Assembly (NCBI GenBank): GCA_916700875.1
Contig: CAKAKS010000179.1
Coordinates: 1 to 64,000 of the forward strand
Length of the DNA: 64,000 nucleotides
Direction of reading: 5' to 3'
Source: Sebastes aleutianus
Lineage: Eukaryota > Chordata > Actinopteri > Perciformes > Sebastidae
In this document: positions 12,710 to 23,884 of the stretch, in pieces
Layout: every line of letters begins with the position of its first letter
How positions within the stretch are numbered: the stretch's first letter is position 1
The notes under the pieces: model-generated
Told to the model about the DNA's origin: nothing
What the model saw: only the letters and a program-made list of their open reading frames with translations
Databases searched by the model: none
Position numbers and translations under genes: made by a program

Positions 12710-13505
12710 GGTCGGCGCCAGAGTGTTAGGGGCGGACGGGCAATCAGCTTTGACAGGGGGGGGCATTTTTTTCACCTCATATAGCCTTTATTAAGTGTAT
12801 CTTTAACATTATCATGTTTCATGAAAGAAATAAACTGACAGAGAGGTGTATACATACTGCCACTTATGCGCACAGGTGCGCACGCACGCATACACATGCT
12901 GTTATGTCCACAAAAACAGGTTATAAACTAACAACGTGTCCTAACTGGATACGAGCGTCCGACTATCGCGCTGCATCGCGCATCTGACGCTCTCTGTCCA
13001 CTGAATATCGTTAAATCTGCACTTCTTGACATCATGTAAACAGGAACATATCACTGTGAGACCAGATCAGACTGGAGCTGAAGACGTAACCACCCAAAGA
13101 TGGGTTAGTAGTACTTGTTATCTTCCTACGTTCATACTTTTTTTTATCAGAAAACACACGTTTTATTTGTGATAATAACATACGATATAGCCAAGAGCAA
13201 GTAGGTTGTTATCTACTGATCTTCTCCAGCCAACTGCCACCTTATTTTGGTTTTTGTAGTGAAATGAGGAAGTACTGTAGGCTACAGATAACTCCCCGCG
13301 TCTTGCTAGTGCCAGGGTCAAAATGTGCACATTAATCTAACAGTCTGACTGATTTCTTCATAACTATAATTTAAGTTAATAAAGACTAAATGTGGATGTT
13401 TCACTCACCAGTTGTTGTCCCTGCTCAGCCTGCTGTAGTGTAACATTAGTCCATTGTTTTATTCCATGATACTGAACAGAATAATCCAAACAGGTAGAAG
13501 TAATC
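12710..13505. other. Foreign segment replacing part of the type II flank
   Basis: Type II units 5 and 10 read CCACATTGATGC|TTCTAATG, whereas here the text changes after GATGC to CAGGGTCGGCGCCAG. It rejoins the unit at about 13506 inside a hAT MITE. The segment has a G-rich start (GGGGCGGACGGG, an 8-G run), a CGCACG-rich stretch near 12860 and no convincing ORF. It looks like a piece of an unclassified transposon, but I see no matching terminal repeats. Confidence 0.5.
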
Positions 13506-13640
13506 AGTATATAATGTATATAGTATATAAACATAAAATTGAATTGAATAGATCGGCCCCATTGTCACCGATATCCGATCCAGTTATTTGAGTCAGTATT
13601 GGCCCGATATCGATCCAGTACTGGTATCGGTGCATCCCTA
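13506..13640. mobile_element. hAT-like MITE, right-end fragment (unit 3)
   Basis: Matches the right part of the elements at 28678-29195 and 55880-56400, ending ATCGGTGCATCCCTA before ATGTTTTT. The left end is replaced by the foreign segment. Confidence 0.75.
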
Positions 13641-14910
13641 ATGTTTTTGACCAGAATATTTGCTGACCAGGTAGAAAACATAAAAGTTGTTGAATCCAAC
13701 ATGAAGTGAACCCACAGTGTGAAATCCTGCAGTTCATCCAACACAGTCTCATGTGCTGATGGGTTGTTTCACATCTAATGGACAATTAACATAAACACAC
13801 AGCAACAAACAGCAGCTCCGCCTTCATAAATGTTCAAGAATTATGAAATAAATGCTGCTATGCAGTCTGAAAGATAAAGATTAATGTTAGAGATCAAGAT
13901 TAAGGTGACCACTGCTCGCAACCTTTAAAATTCAACATCCACAATTCAATTCAAGGTCAGGGCTTTGCAGTCAACATTTAATATGTATTATTGGAAATGA
14001 GAAAATTATTTATCAAGAAAAAATTCCAAACATTTGCTCCAGTATGAGAATTTGTTGTTTTTATTTGTCATTCTTCACAATTTTCTGATATTTCAATCAA
14101 CAGATTCATTGATAATATAAACAGTCTTTAGTTGCAGCCCTAATCCACACAATCTTAAAGTCAATATTTTAATTTGTCAATTATATTGCAATTTTGGGCT
14201 TCTCTAATTTGGTTTAAACATTGAAGAGTAATATAAATATTATCAAGCAATTTCTGCAGAATTTTCTACAGTCAAAGAAACACAAATAAGAAGTAAATTG
14301 AGTTTGTTTGGATAAAACAGAGATAATATATAAAATATGTCTGACAGTCAGCAGTCACACACATGGTAAACAAATAACAGATGAATTATTATTATCAACA
14401 TTAATCCATTCTGCAAAGTAAAACATGATGTTGATTTTTATAAAGCATTTAGAAATCTGAATGTAATCATATAAATGCATTTTCAGAAAGTTATTTACTG
14501 AATTACTTTCACAACCTGGATAATTAAAAGATGAAAAGTAATTCTGAAATGTCAAAAATAAACAAGGTAAGGTGAGGCTTTCTGTGGTTATATGATTTAA
14601 AATTAAAGACTATTTGAAAAACAAATATGCAAACTGAAGTTTGTTCATACTTGAAAATAAAAAAATAAAAATCTGTAGATAAAAGTAAAAATAAAATGAT
14701 CACATGAAATCTACTCGTCCCAGTTCTACGACACAAACACATCATGTTATTTGCTGAAAGAGATCAACTCTTATTTTTTCTCTCATCTGGATCTCTACAT
14801 CTTCTTCATGTACTTTCAAATGACAGATTCTCTCTATAAATAACTAACTGACAAGAAAAACACCTCCGTTATAAATCCTAATAAATCATTTCGACCTCAC
14901 CACCCTCCCT

Positions 14911-16334
14911 GAACATCACAGAGAAATCTCAGTTTGACAGATTTTGATATCAGCAGTTTTAGCATCACCAGCCTTTCCAATATTGAAATATGGGAGAGTT
15001 TCTCAGTGAAAGTGTCTCTGTGAGTGTAGATGTGAGTCATGTCTTCAGGGTCATAGAAGGACACCTCCCCCTGTCATAGTCCAGCTGGACTCTGATCCTC
15101 TGGAGACTCTTCTTCACTCTGGCTGTCCACCAGCTCCATCAGTGTATTTTCCACTGTGATGAGTTAAACACCAGATTCCATCTTCTGGTGAAACTCCTCC
15201 TCTCCTTCCTGTCAACTGAATCTTTAGTCAAACCTATAAACCAGTGAGGATGGTCTCCCACCTCCACCTCCCAGCTGTGTTTCCCTGAGCTGAAGCCCTC
15301 AGAGCCCAGAATATCTGCATACTCAGTGAATCTCTCTGGATTGTCAGGAAGCTGCTGGTCTGTGTCTCCACGTCTCACACTGGTCAGATCATCAGACAGA
15401 TAGAGAATGGGGTGTGCAGTGTTTGGGTCCAGAATGACAGGACTGAAGTGGACCTTGTCCTTCATCTTCTCCCAGACTCTGAAGGACAGGTTGCCCAGGT
15501 GTTTGGCCACATCTATCAGCGCTCCTGAGACCAGCTGTGGATCTGACAGTGAGCACTGGACTCTGGCTCTGGTCTGAGTGGCTTTATAACTGCTGAGGAA
15601 GGGCAAGTTGTGTTTCTGCAGGTCTTCTTCAACAGCAGAGATACTGTCTGACAGAGAGGAGATGTGCTCCTGAATCATCTTCATCTCTCTGCTGATAGTC
15701 TTCCCCTTCTGCTCCTCTTCCTCCCTCAGAGCTGCCAGTCTGGACTCCTCTTCCTCTTTCAGGAACTGGTGGAGCTTGTTGAACTCTGCTCTGATCTGCC
15801 TCTCTGTGGACAACAGCTGCTTCGTGGACTGTAGAATCACTTCATGGTATGTTTTCTCCACTTCTTATATGTGTCCCTCTTGTCCTGTAGAGACTCTAAG
15901 TCAGATTTCAGCTGGTCCTTCAGGTCACTGAGTGCTTGTTCTATAGGAACCACCTTGTGACTCTGGTGGAGAGAAAACTCACAGACAGGACACACAGCTC
16001 CATCTTCATCCTTACAGAACAGTTAGGCTCTTCTTGATGTTTACTACACACCACCTCCACCTTCTCTCTCTTCTTTTCTGTCTCAGATGATCCAGCTTTC
16101 TGTCTCCCAGCAAACGAGTCAGACAGTTCCTTCAGTGCAAAGTTCACCGGAAGATATCCTTTGAAGATTTTCTTTTACAAATGGGACAGTTTTTGTTTTC
16201 AGCTTGTTCCCAGAATTTCTTCAGGCAGCTTGAACAGAAGCTGTGGTTGCAGCTCAGAGACACAGGATCTCTGAAAGTCTCTGAACACACATGGCAGTTC
16301 AGGAACTTTCAAGAAGAACAACTTTCTCAGCCAT
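14911..16334 (-). pseudogene. TRIM35-like copy 3, multiply frameshifted
   Basis: The largest open part (15861-15139) covers the coiled coil, PRY and the start of SPRY (variable segments AHPI, EYADI, HWFIGL). It then runs out of frame where a base is missing in the GGTGAAACTCC stretch near 15188. Further losses lie at 14995 (GGGAGAG for GGGAAGAG) and 15071. The B-box (16147-15941) is broken by a lost base near 16025. RING cysteines are readable from the ATG at 16334 (the NCHVC region) but not in one frame. The helix before the coiled coil reads EKTYHEVILQSTKQ, as in copy 10 (EKTYHEVIQHSKKQ), linking these two copies. Likely a pseudogene as assembled. Confidence 0.85.
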
Positions 16335-16406
16335 TTCCTCGATTAACAGCAAGACTCACCAAATCTGTTTCCCTTTAATTACAGGTTACAATCCTTCTGA
16401 TCTGTG

Positions 16407-16478
16407 TTTATAGTGGAGATCCTTCACCCTGTAATGGCGTCTCAGCAATGTTGAAATCAGCTTTAAGTTTCAGTTTCC
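16407..16478 (-). promoter_or_regulatory. TRIM copy 3 promoter: ISRE and TATA
   Basis: ISRE GGAAACTGAAACT at 16478-16466 and TATAAA at 16412-16407 on the minus strand, both unmutated. Confidence 0.65.
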
Positions 16479-16902
16479 ATTATTTAAGTAAATAACTGAC
16501 ATTTAATTTTGTAACCAGCAGATGGTGCTATTTGATTAATTAACATATTTTACAGAAGCTTTCCACATAATGTGCCTTAGCATTGTTACAAGTTTAAAAA
16601 AATATTTATTTTTAAGTGAAAAACAAAACATACATAATAAAATGCGTTGACATTGTAAACAAATGTTTGACTCCAGAAACACCTAGTTAAAACACAAATT
16701 TAATATTTTATGTTTAACATGTTTTAAGAAATAACCACCATGTCAAATCATGTGTTATTCAACCAAAGTGTTAAATCATGAAATCATATTTTTATTAAAT
16801 AAAAATGTACTCAGCATGGTACGCAGCAAAAATGTGAATGAAAAACATAAACATAAAAAAAAAAACATAACCATAAATAACTCTCTAAAATCAGCTCCAC
16901 CA

Positions 16903-17163
16903 TCAGGCCAGTTTCACCAGTCTCTCACTGGCCTCCCACAGTTTCTTTGCCACACCAGCGTCTCTTGCGAAAGGACGCAGAGTAGCTGGTCGGCAGTCGA
17001 TGAAGTAACCTCCGCTGTGTTTGGCAGCTTCATCTGACACAGCACAGTAGACGACAGTCTGAGCTCCAATCTCACACGGCACAAAAACACATCCACATGA
17101 TCACCTGCATCAGCATCCGGAACAGGATGGAGTAGTGGCACGTCCAACCGCTTTGGACAAAAC
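16903..17163 (-). pseudogene. DHRS13-like last exon, frameshifted (unit 3)
   Basis: Same exon as at 4453-4712, with the acceptor CTCCAG|GT retained at 17164. It has one extra base (ACAAAAACACATCC instead of ACAAAAAACATCC near 17085), which puts the GAQT...LWEASERL part out of frame with the acceptor side. The downstream part is otherwise intact and reads FARDAGVAKKLWEAS, the version shared by units 5-7. Confidence 0.7.
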
Positions 17164-18272
17164 CTGGAGCGACACATGGAAGCAGAGATATTAGGAGAGA
17201 TATATGTAGTGTGAGGAATATACACACTGTATGTTCAAGGTGGGCGATATGATTCAACTCTTCTAGCTTTGGATTAGTCATTTTATATCTTGATTTACGT
17301 ATATCTGTCAAAGTTAACACGGTAATAACGTGTTAATGCAAATTTGTTTTAACGCCACTTTAACGTATTAATGTAACTTTTGACTTTTAGGTTGTAGTGG
17401 GCTCAGTTTTAAATCTAGAGTGAAGATACTGGTATATCATAAGGAATCCATTGGTATCAACCATGTCATACTAGCTTGTCACGAAGGAGGGTCTTTTCTT
17501 TGTGGACATGTGTATGTATGCGTGCATGAAACTGTAAGTTGGCTGGTTAAATGGTTAATTGGTTATGTCCAAAACATTGCAGTTATTGCTAAACATAAAG
17601 TGAATCCAGCTCACAGTTAGCACTATTTAAAGCTAGCACTGGAGACCTCAAGGCAGCACAAGGCATGGTACATTCCTCAGTCTGTGTGGTCGTGTTACTT
17701 TGCTACTATACTCTTAAATACTGGATCAATTTGTGTTATAACTAATCAGCACTTTTGCATCAGATTGTGATTGTTGCATCAGTGTTTCACCATTCTTGCA
17801 TATGTATCCTGCACCATGTATATTTATTCATCACTCCAGTGGTGCATTTACTAAATAACTGTACTTAAGTACAAACTTGTTCTTGTTGTACTTGTTCTTT
17901 ACTTGAGTATTCCATTTCATGCAACTTTATACTTCTAGTCCACTACATCTCAGAGAGAAATATTGCAAAATTTCTCCACAACATTTCAGTCAGGACCACT
18001 TTAGTCAAAGACACTTATTACATTTGCAGTAATATATACATTATATTTGGCGGTATGGCTCTGCTCTGGGACCTCCCTGCCCATCCACGCGCATGCGTGG
18101 ATCCACGAGCCTACGTGGTAGCATGAGGCAAGGAGAGCACTCCTCCTTGCCCTTCCATGTGCATACATGGAAAGCCAAAGGCAGGGAGGGCAGCAGCAAA
18201 GACCCCCCTGGGTGCAGAACAGAGCCGGCATCAATGACAACTGAATTGACATTGATTTAAGTCATAAACAGT

Positions 18273-18638
18273 TAGAGGTGGGCGACACATCGAATACAGT
18301 CGATGTATCGCGGCTTGTCCTCCGTGCGGTACAGAAAATGACTACATCGCGAACATCGAACACAAATTGTCATGTAATGTTTCCAACCCATCCCTTTTTG
18401 TATGAAAGATTAAAATTGTTCCAAAGAACCACTAATGAATATCACAGAGGTTTTAATGCAGACATATGCTGCAGGGACTACAAGATCATAATATTGATGT
18501 GATTGTATGCATCAAAGGTTAAATTGAGCATTTATGAAGTGCTTAGAGGATATTTGAAAATATTGCGATATATATCGTGTATTGCGATATAGCCTAAAAT
18601 ATCGCGATATTATTCCTAGGCCATACCGCCCAGCCCTA
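18273..18638. mobile_element. hAT-like MITE inside copy A
   Basis: Ends TAGAGGTGGGCG and CGCCCAGCCCTA, a recognisable fish MITE family with ATATCGCGATA-rich interior. The flanks TAAACAGT and GAAACAGT agree at 7 of 8 positions, as expected for an 8-bp target duplication. Confidence 0.7.
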
Positions 18639-18649
18639 GAAACAGTATT

Positions 18650-18899
18650 AAAAGGAGGTGGTGGGGTGGAGGTGGGTTGCGAGCGGCTTGTAGAGGAAGC
18701 AGCAACGGTAGGCCGGCTGAAGCAGCTTAAATAAGGCGCCCTGTATGAAATTTACCAATGAATGCATAGAGAGGAATCAGCTGATCCGTCAGCTGATGCA
18801 TCAGCTGATTGGGCTGGCTTAAGATCAGCTGTATCAGCCGATAGCCGTGTAGGAGCAGAGCTTGACATCATGGCCTGCCTGAACTAACGCTACGCTCGA
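18650..18899. repeat. Right-end region of copy A
   Basis: Closely matches 22626-22836 (GTTGCGAGCGGCTTG ... GCTACGCTCGA). It contains several CAGCTGAT inverted motifs. The sequence TGGCCTGCCTGAA close to the end is roughly the reverse complement of the element start TTCAGTCAGGACCA, so the termini are imperfectly inverted but offset by about 19 bases. Confidence 0.65.
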
Positions 18900-19039
18900 T
18901 TTCAGTCAGGACCACTTTAGTCAAAGACACTTATTACATTTGCAGTAATATATACATTATATTTGGCGGTATGGCTCTGCTCTGGGACCTCCCTGCCCAT
19001 CCACGCGCATGCGTGGATCCACGAGCCTACGTGGTAGCA

Positions 19040-20187
19040 TGAGGCAAGGAGAGCACTCCTCCTTGCCCTTCCATGTGCATACATGGAAAGCCAAAGGCAG
19101 GGAGGGCAGCAGCAAAGACCCCCAAAACAACCATACCAGGCAATCCTCCCTGGCCTTCCATGCGCTTACATGGAAGAGCCACAGGAGGAGCTAGCTGAGC
19201 ACCCAGTAAAACCCGTGCAGATTCAAACGACATACAGTGATGCCATCTGCATCTACACAGGTTGCGCCCCTCCACGTGCATACGTGGAAAGCATAAGGCA
19301 AGGAGAGCACTCCTCCTTGCCCTTCCATGTGCATACATGGAAAGCTAAAGGCAGGAGCGCAGCAGCAAAACCCCAAAATGACCACACCAGGAAAACCTCC
19401 CTGGCCTTCCATGCGCTTACATGGAAGAGCCACAGGAGGAGCTAGCTGAGCACCCTGTGAAACCCATGCAGATTCAAACGACATACAGTGATGCCATCCG
19501 CATCTACACAGGTTGCGCCCATCCACGCGCATACGTGGATCCACGAGCCTACGTGGTAGCATGAGGCAAGGAGAGCACTCCTCCTTGCCCTTCCATGTGC
19601 ATACATGGAAAGCTAAAGGCAGGAGCGCAGCAGTGAGACCCCAAAAATTACCACACCAGGAAAACCTCCCTGGCCTTCCATGCGCTTACATGGAAAAGCC
19701 ACAGGAGGAGCTAGCTGAGCACCCTGTGAAACCCATGCAGATTCAAACGACATACAGTGATGCCATCCGCATCTACACAGGTTGCGCCCCTCCACGTGCA
19801 TACGTGGAAAGCATAAGGCAAGGAGAGCACTCCTCCTTGCCCTTCCATGTGTATACATGGAAAGCTAAAGGCAGGAGCGCAGCAGCAAAACCCCAAAATG
19901 ACCACACCAGGAAAACCTCCCTGGCCTTCCATGCGCTTACATGGAAAAGCCACAGGAGGAGCTAGCTGAGCACCCTGTGAAACCCATGCAGATTCAAACG
20001 ACATACAGTGATGCCATCCGCATCTACACAGGTTGCGCCCATCCACGCGCATACGTGGATCCACGAGCCTACGTGGTAGCATGAGGCAAAGAGAGCACTC
20101 CTCCTTGCCCTTCCATGTGCATACATGGAAAGCTAAAGGCAGGAGCGCAGCAGCAAAACCCCAAAATGACCACACCAGGAAAACCTC
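19040..20187. repeat. Palindrome-rich satellite with dimeric higher-order period
   Basis: The motif GCAAGGAGAGCACTCCTCC starts at 19044, 19298, 19566, 19818 and (GCAAAGAG) 20086, giving alternating periods of 254, 268, 252 and 268, so the true repeat is a ~520-bp dimer. Each unit carries near-palindromes: CCACGCGCATACGTGG or CCACGTGCATACGTGG, CCATGTGCATACATGG, CCATGCGCTTACATGG, and the 8-bp-stem GCAAGGAG...CTCCTTGC. ORFs of 80-150 codons on both strands follow the repeat and are not taken as genes. A single earlier unit lies at 18128 in copy A. Confidence 0.85.
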
Positions 20188-20499
20188 AAAACTGAACTTA
20201 AGTATAGTACTTGAGTAAATGTTCTTTGCAGAACTGGTAGTACTGACAGATCTGCAGGGTTAATTTAAGGCTGTAACATGGAAAACGTGATCATCTACAG
20301 ACCGATGTGTTCCTCTCTGAACATACGAGTCAGCAGAGCTGTTTATAATCTTTTACACGGTTGAAGAATTCCCTCCGTCATGGAAACTGAACCCGAGTCT
20401 GATGCAGCTCCCAACATCTTCCAGCTTCCTGCATCCTTCTTCTTCTTGTGTTTCCTCTGTCAGCGTGGAGCAGCAGGAGCCTGGAGCAGGAGCTGCAGA

Positions 20500-21215
20500 A
20501 ACATGAAGCAGCAACATGAAGCAACAGCAGCATGGAGCTGCAGCAGCAGCATGGAGCTGCAGCAGCAGCAGCAACATGAAGCAGCAGCAGCAGCAACATG
20601 AAGCAGCAGCGTGGGGCAGCAGCAGCGTGGAGCTGCAGCAACAGCATGGAGCTGCAGCAGCAACATGAAGCAGCAACATGAAGCAGCAGCAGCAGCGTGG
20701 AGCAGCAGCATGGAGCTGCGGCAGCATCATGGAGCCGCAGCAGCAGCAGAAGCAACATGAAGCAGCAGCAGCAACATGAAACAGCAGCAGCAGCGTGGAG
20801 CAGCAGCATGGAGCTGCAGCAGCAGCCGCATGGAGCTGCAGCAGTAGCAGCAGCAACATGAAGTAGCAGCAGCGTGGAGCAGCAGCATGGAGCTGCAGCA
20901 GCAGCATGGAGCAACAGCAGCAGCATGGAGCTGCAGCAGCAGCAGCGTGGAGCAGCAGCATAGAGCAGCAGCAGTAGCAGCAGCGTGGAGCAGTAGCAGC
21001 AGCGTGAAGCAGCAGCAGCAGTAGTGTGGAGCAGCAGCAGCGTGGAGCAGCAGCAGCAATGTGGAGCAGCAGCAGCAGTAGTGTGGAGCTGCAGCAGCGT
21101 GGAGCAGCAGCAGCAGTAGTGTGGAGCTGCAGCAGCGTGGAGCAGCAGCAGGTTGAAGCATAGAGTAGCAACTTGGAGCAACAGCAGCGTAGAGCAACAG
21201 CAGCGTAGAGCAGCA
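20500..21215. repeat. CAG/CTG-type interrupted trinucleotide repeat
   Basis: About 700 bp of GCAGCAGCAGC blocks separated by ATGGAGCTGCAG, GTGGAGCAG and AACATGAAG. The minus strand shows open frames of up to 289 codons rich in Cys, Leu and Ala in several frames at once, which is a composition effect. No gene called. Confidence 0.9.
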
Positions 21216-21380
21216 TCAGCATAAACTTAATGAAAAGCTAATTAGACTAAAACATATACAGTGAAGCCTTTTGATTCTTCACAGGTTGCAAGCTGAGGCA
21301 TATGGCTAGAAAGTCAAATGAGAGAGTCAAGCAGATATGCCGTAACATTTACTATATATAGCCAGCAAGTTACTGAGCAC

Positions 21381-21686
21381 TCATAGCTTTTGAGCTTCGA
21401 GGATGTCTTGAGCCTCCGGCCGGAGATAACGCTCATAAGCGGTTGATGACCATCGGCCCCAAGCCTCGAGTGTGGAGACAAGAGCTGTTATGCTGCTCCT
21501 ATGCGGAGAGAATGCGCAGTGCAGCGTTCTGGTGGCAGTTCGCATGATTGGCAGAGGAGGCGAAGGTGTGAGGCAAACCAAGCTTGGGACATGGGCTTCC
21601 CCTCCTCTGTGACAAAGAATGACTCTCAATACTGAGTGTTTAATGGTTACGTCAGCTATAGTGAGATCATGCGAAGGATCGAACAT
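21381..21686 (-). pseudogene. Tyrosine recombinase C-terminal remnant
   Basis: The ORF contains FDPSHDLTIADVTIKHS, like the LTxADV...IKxSKTDPF segment of eukaryotic tyrosine recombinases, and ends WGRWSSTAYERYLRPEAQDI, like the (L)GRWSSxAYxxYIR box with the catalytic tyrosine. The expected HxLR histidine-arginine box between them is not recognisable, and the middle part looks scrambled by frameshifts. No full-length partner exists in the window. Recognised from memory of Crypton and DIRS-like proteins; which group is uncertain. Confidence 0.5.
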
Positions 21687-21869
21687 TTGGTGCGTGTAGT
21701 GAACTCGCCACCTTTAAGAAACCTGAAAATGCTGTGAGGAAAACAGTTTCTAATAAGGTCTGTGTAAGCACCAAAGCACCCTTTATGAAGGATGGCTGCA
21801 AGGATTTGGCTTCTCAGATTGTGCGAAATTGCAGCAGCAGGTGGAAATAATGGACCCTGGTGGAGATTT

Positions 21870-22560
21870 GGACTGCAATTCCCAGAAATCTCCGCGGGAC
21901 TGTGACGTCATCAAAGCTCGATGGAATGACGTCATCGATCTGCGGCGCGCGTAGAAGTGACGGCCTTCCGTGTTTTGAAAGAAGCCGGCTTGCTGGAGAT
22001 GCCGACATGGACTCAAGCTTGGATCTGGAGTCATACTGGCGAGTGACGACTGGATGCTGGATAGAGCTGTCATGACAGGGTTGTCCTCCTGCTCCAGGGA
22101 GCCGGCTGCCGGGGCTGGAGCTCGGGCCGCTGGAGCTCGGACTGCTGGGCTTGGACCGGGCCTCGGACCGGGGCCCGGACCGCTGGATCTCGTGCTCTTT
22201 TGGAAGGCGGCTCAGCGGCCGTAGCTGGGACTGCAGCGAAGTTTCGGGCACTTTCTTTCCTTTTCTCAGCGGCTTCCTGGGAGCGCAGGATTTGAGAAGA
22301 TCTGCTGGTGGAGTTTTGCCATGGACGCTTTCCAAAACATTTCAAAAAGCTCTTCATGAGGAGACCCGACTGGAGCCGTGATGTGGTAGGACTTGTAGGA
22401 GCCTGGACACTCGCCATTTAGGAAATGCTGGGAGCAGAACTTGAATGTCTACTTATCAGATGCGAGCTCCGGCGGATAGGGAACGGGCTCTCTTTGCCGA
22501 TGGCTTCCTCTGCCTCGGATGCTGTTGTTGTGACTCCATAGCCCAGTCATCATGGATGGA
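21870..22560 (-). other. GC-rich segment, possible 5' part of the recombinase gene
   Basis: Sharply GC-richer than its AT-rich surroundings. Minus-strand frames (22417-22070 and 22335-21814) give Pro/Ser/Arg-rich low-complexity peptides with patches such as AEPPSKRARD. Its orientation agrees with the recombinase remnant downstream, so it may be the N-terminal region or leader of the same element gene. I do not recognise a domain. Confidence 0.3.
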
Positions 22561-22625
22561 AATCGACATGACCAGCAGCAGGGTAAGTTGAAGCTTGTAC
22601 GTGGAAAATCTGTTTGTTCTCATGT

Positions 22626-22836
22626 TGCGAGCGGCTTGTAGAGGAAGCAGCAACGGTAGGCCGGCTGAAGCAGCCCTGTATGAAATTGACCAATGAATGC
22701 ATTGAGAGGAATCAGCTGATCTGTCAGCTGATTCATCAGCTGATTGGGCTGGCTTAAGATCAGCTGTTATCAGCTGATCGCCATCGTATGAGCAGAGCTT
22801 GACATCATGGCCTGCCTGAACTAACGCTACGCTCGA
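22626..22836. repeat. Right-end region of copy B with hairpin
   Basis: Second copy of 18650-18899, about 30 bp shorter. It includes a perfect hairpin, GATCAGCTG-TTAT-CAGCTGATC (22758-22779), and three neighbouring TCAGCTGAT motifs. Such repeated inverted motifs near an end are candidate recombinase-binding sites. Confidence 0.7.
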
Positions 22837-23874
22837 TTTGTCTGACAGCTTTAGTTACTTTTCAGATTACATTTTTTCTTCCTGAAAACCATGTACTGTA
22901 TCTCCAGATGTGTTGATTTTGAATGTTTGTGATAAACTGAAGGATGAAGTGTTCCTTTATGGGTTGAGACATTTCTCCTATCTAAAGCTAAATAGACTAT
23001 TTAAAAAGCCTCTTGGATCAGCTGGAAAATGCATCGTCACAATGCTGAAAACAGGGCTGTTTTTCTGACAACATGAAAAGTTGACTTTTTAGGACAGCGA
23101 AGCTACAAACAAACACATGACGATCTTATAGAATATGATGCATTGCTGTAGATTAAACTACCCAATAGTATATAAAGGAGTTAAAATCAACACAACCTTA
23201 AACATCTACAGCAGTAAAATGCAGCATACACATTAATGTAACAGGAATATTAATCCAGAAACATCAGATATAATAGTAAAACACTGACAGGGAACATTTT
23301 ACTGCACAATGAGTACTTTTACTTGAAATACATTTTGCTGATACATACTTTTGCCTCAGTAAGGTTCTGAATGCAGGACTTTAACTTGTAGTGGAGTATT
23401 TTCACAGTGTTGTATTAGTACTTTTACTTAAGTAAAGGCTCTGAATACTTCTTCCACCACTGCTCCACTCTACTCATTCTACAGTATGTTGATGTGGAGA
23501 GAAAACCTTACAGCTTTAATATTCCTTATTACATATATTGATTATTATTTTTAGTGTATTTACAGATAATATTACACATGTTCTGCTGAAAGTGGATCTA
23601 AGTCCTGGACAGTTTTGTTGGAAAAGACTGTGGATAGTCATTTGTTTCTTCATCATAGTCAGTCACCTGCACCTTCTAACAGAGGACAGGAATATCTAAC
23701 TGCTGCACACCAGTGTTGGTGCACACAGTGTCCCTCACCCCCTTTATGTACTTCTACATGTCACTAAACAGCTGAGTGGAGTTTTTCTTTTGGTTAACAC
23801 CAACAGAAAATACAAAAATTAGAAAAGCACAGAAGGAAGAATGTAAAAGAAACATGGAAATAACGATAAAGTAT

Positions 23875-23884
23875 TTTATTTATT
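23875..23884 (-). terminator. Candidate poly(A) signals, TRIM copy 4
   Basis: Two overlapping AATAAA on the minus strand, about 960 nt after the stop, and the first I find downstream. The same pair is conserved in the other type I units. Confidence 0.35.

Larger units (their letters stand above)
9840..17648. repeat. Tandem unit 3 (type II flank, TRIM copy 3)
   Basis: The first ~120 bases match type I units. From ATTCAGCATTTGTTGG onward it is the type II version, ending the leader with only the first bases of the CAGTGGTGGAATGTA MITE end. It then holds the Tc1 element (10075-11695), type II flank (11698-12709, with an AATT-rich tract at 12297-12316), a foreign segment (12710-13505), the right part of a hAT MITE (13506-13640), type II 3' flank without a gene (13641-14910), TRIM copy 3, promoter and DHRS13-like exon, and AT-rich tail. 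Confidence 0.85.
17987..18899. mobile_element. Short copy (A) of a two-copy tandem element
   Basis: Starts CAGTCAGGACCACTTTAG and ends GCTACGCTCGA, flanked by TTT on each side. Start and end are the same as those of copy B, which follows immediately. It holds one partial satellite unit (18045-18240), a 366-bp hAT-like MITE and the CAGCTGAT-rich right end (18650-18899). It looks like an internally deleted derivative of copy B. No ORF is convincing. Confidence 0.65.
18903..22836. mobile_element. Long copy (B) of the tandem element, tyrosine-recombinase type
   Basis: Directly abuts copy A through a single TTT (18900-18902) and ends at TTT (22837-22839) where host MITE sequence resumes. Contents from left: start region as in A, palindromic satellite (19040-20187), CAG-type repeat (20500-21215), a decayed tyrosine-recombinase end on the minus strand (21381-21686), a GC-rich segment (21870-22560) and the right-end region (22626-22836). 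Short direct repeats, no long inverted repeats, head-to-tail doubling and a recombinase remnant fit a Crypton- or DIRS/Ngaro-like element better than a DDE transposon. This assignment is inference. Confidence 0.55.
17837..23462. mobile_element. hAT-like MITE of unit 4, split by insertion
   Basis: Left part 17837-17986 and right part 22837-23462 together make the same CAGTGGTG...CCACCACTG element found whole in units 1, 2, 6, 8 and 9. Everything between is inserted DNA. Confidence 0.8.

Noticed and set aside
17987..18902. Reading the two-copy element as an LTR retrotransposon
   Set aside because: The repeated parts are a start region and an end region, not the same terminal repeat at both ends. 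There is no primer-binding site, polypurine tract, gag or reverse transcriptase.
18001..20218. Overlapping ORFs of 60-154 codons on both strands
   Set aside because: They follow the 252/268-bp satellite period and are mirror products of the repeat, with no recognisable protein.
20353..21222. Long Cys/Leu/Ala-rich minus-strand ORFs of up to 289 codons
   Set aside because: They lie in a CAG-type trinucleotide repeat that is open in several frames at once; a composition effect.
18650..22836. Helitron identity for the tandem element because of the hairpin near the right end
   Set aside because: The element does not start with TC or end with CTRR, the hairpin is about 60 bases from the end rather than about 10, and the flanks are TTT instead of an A/T junction.
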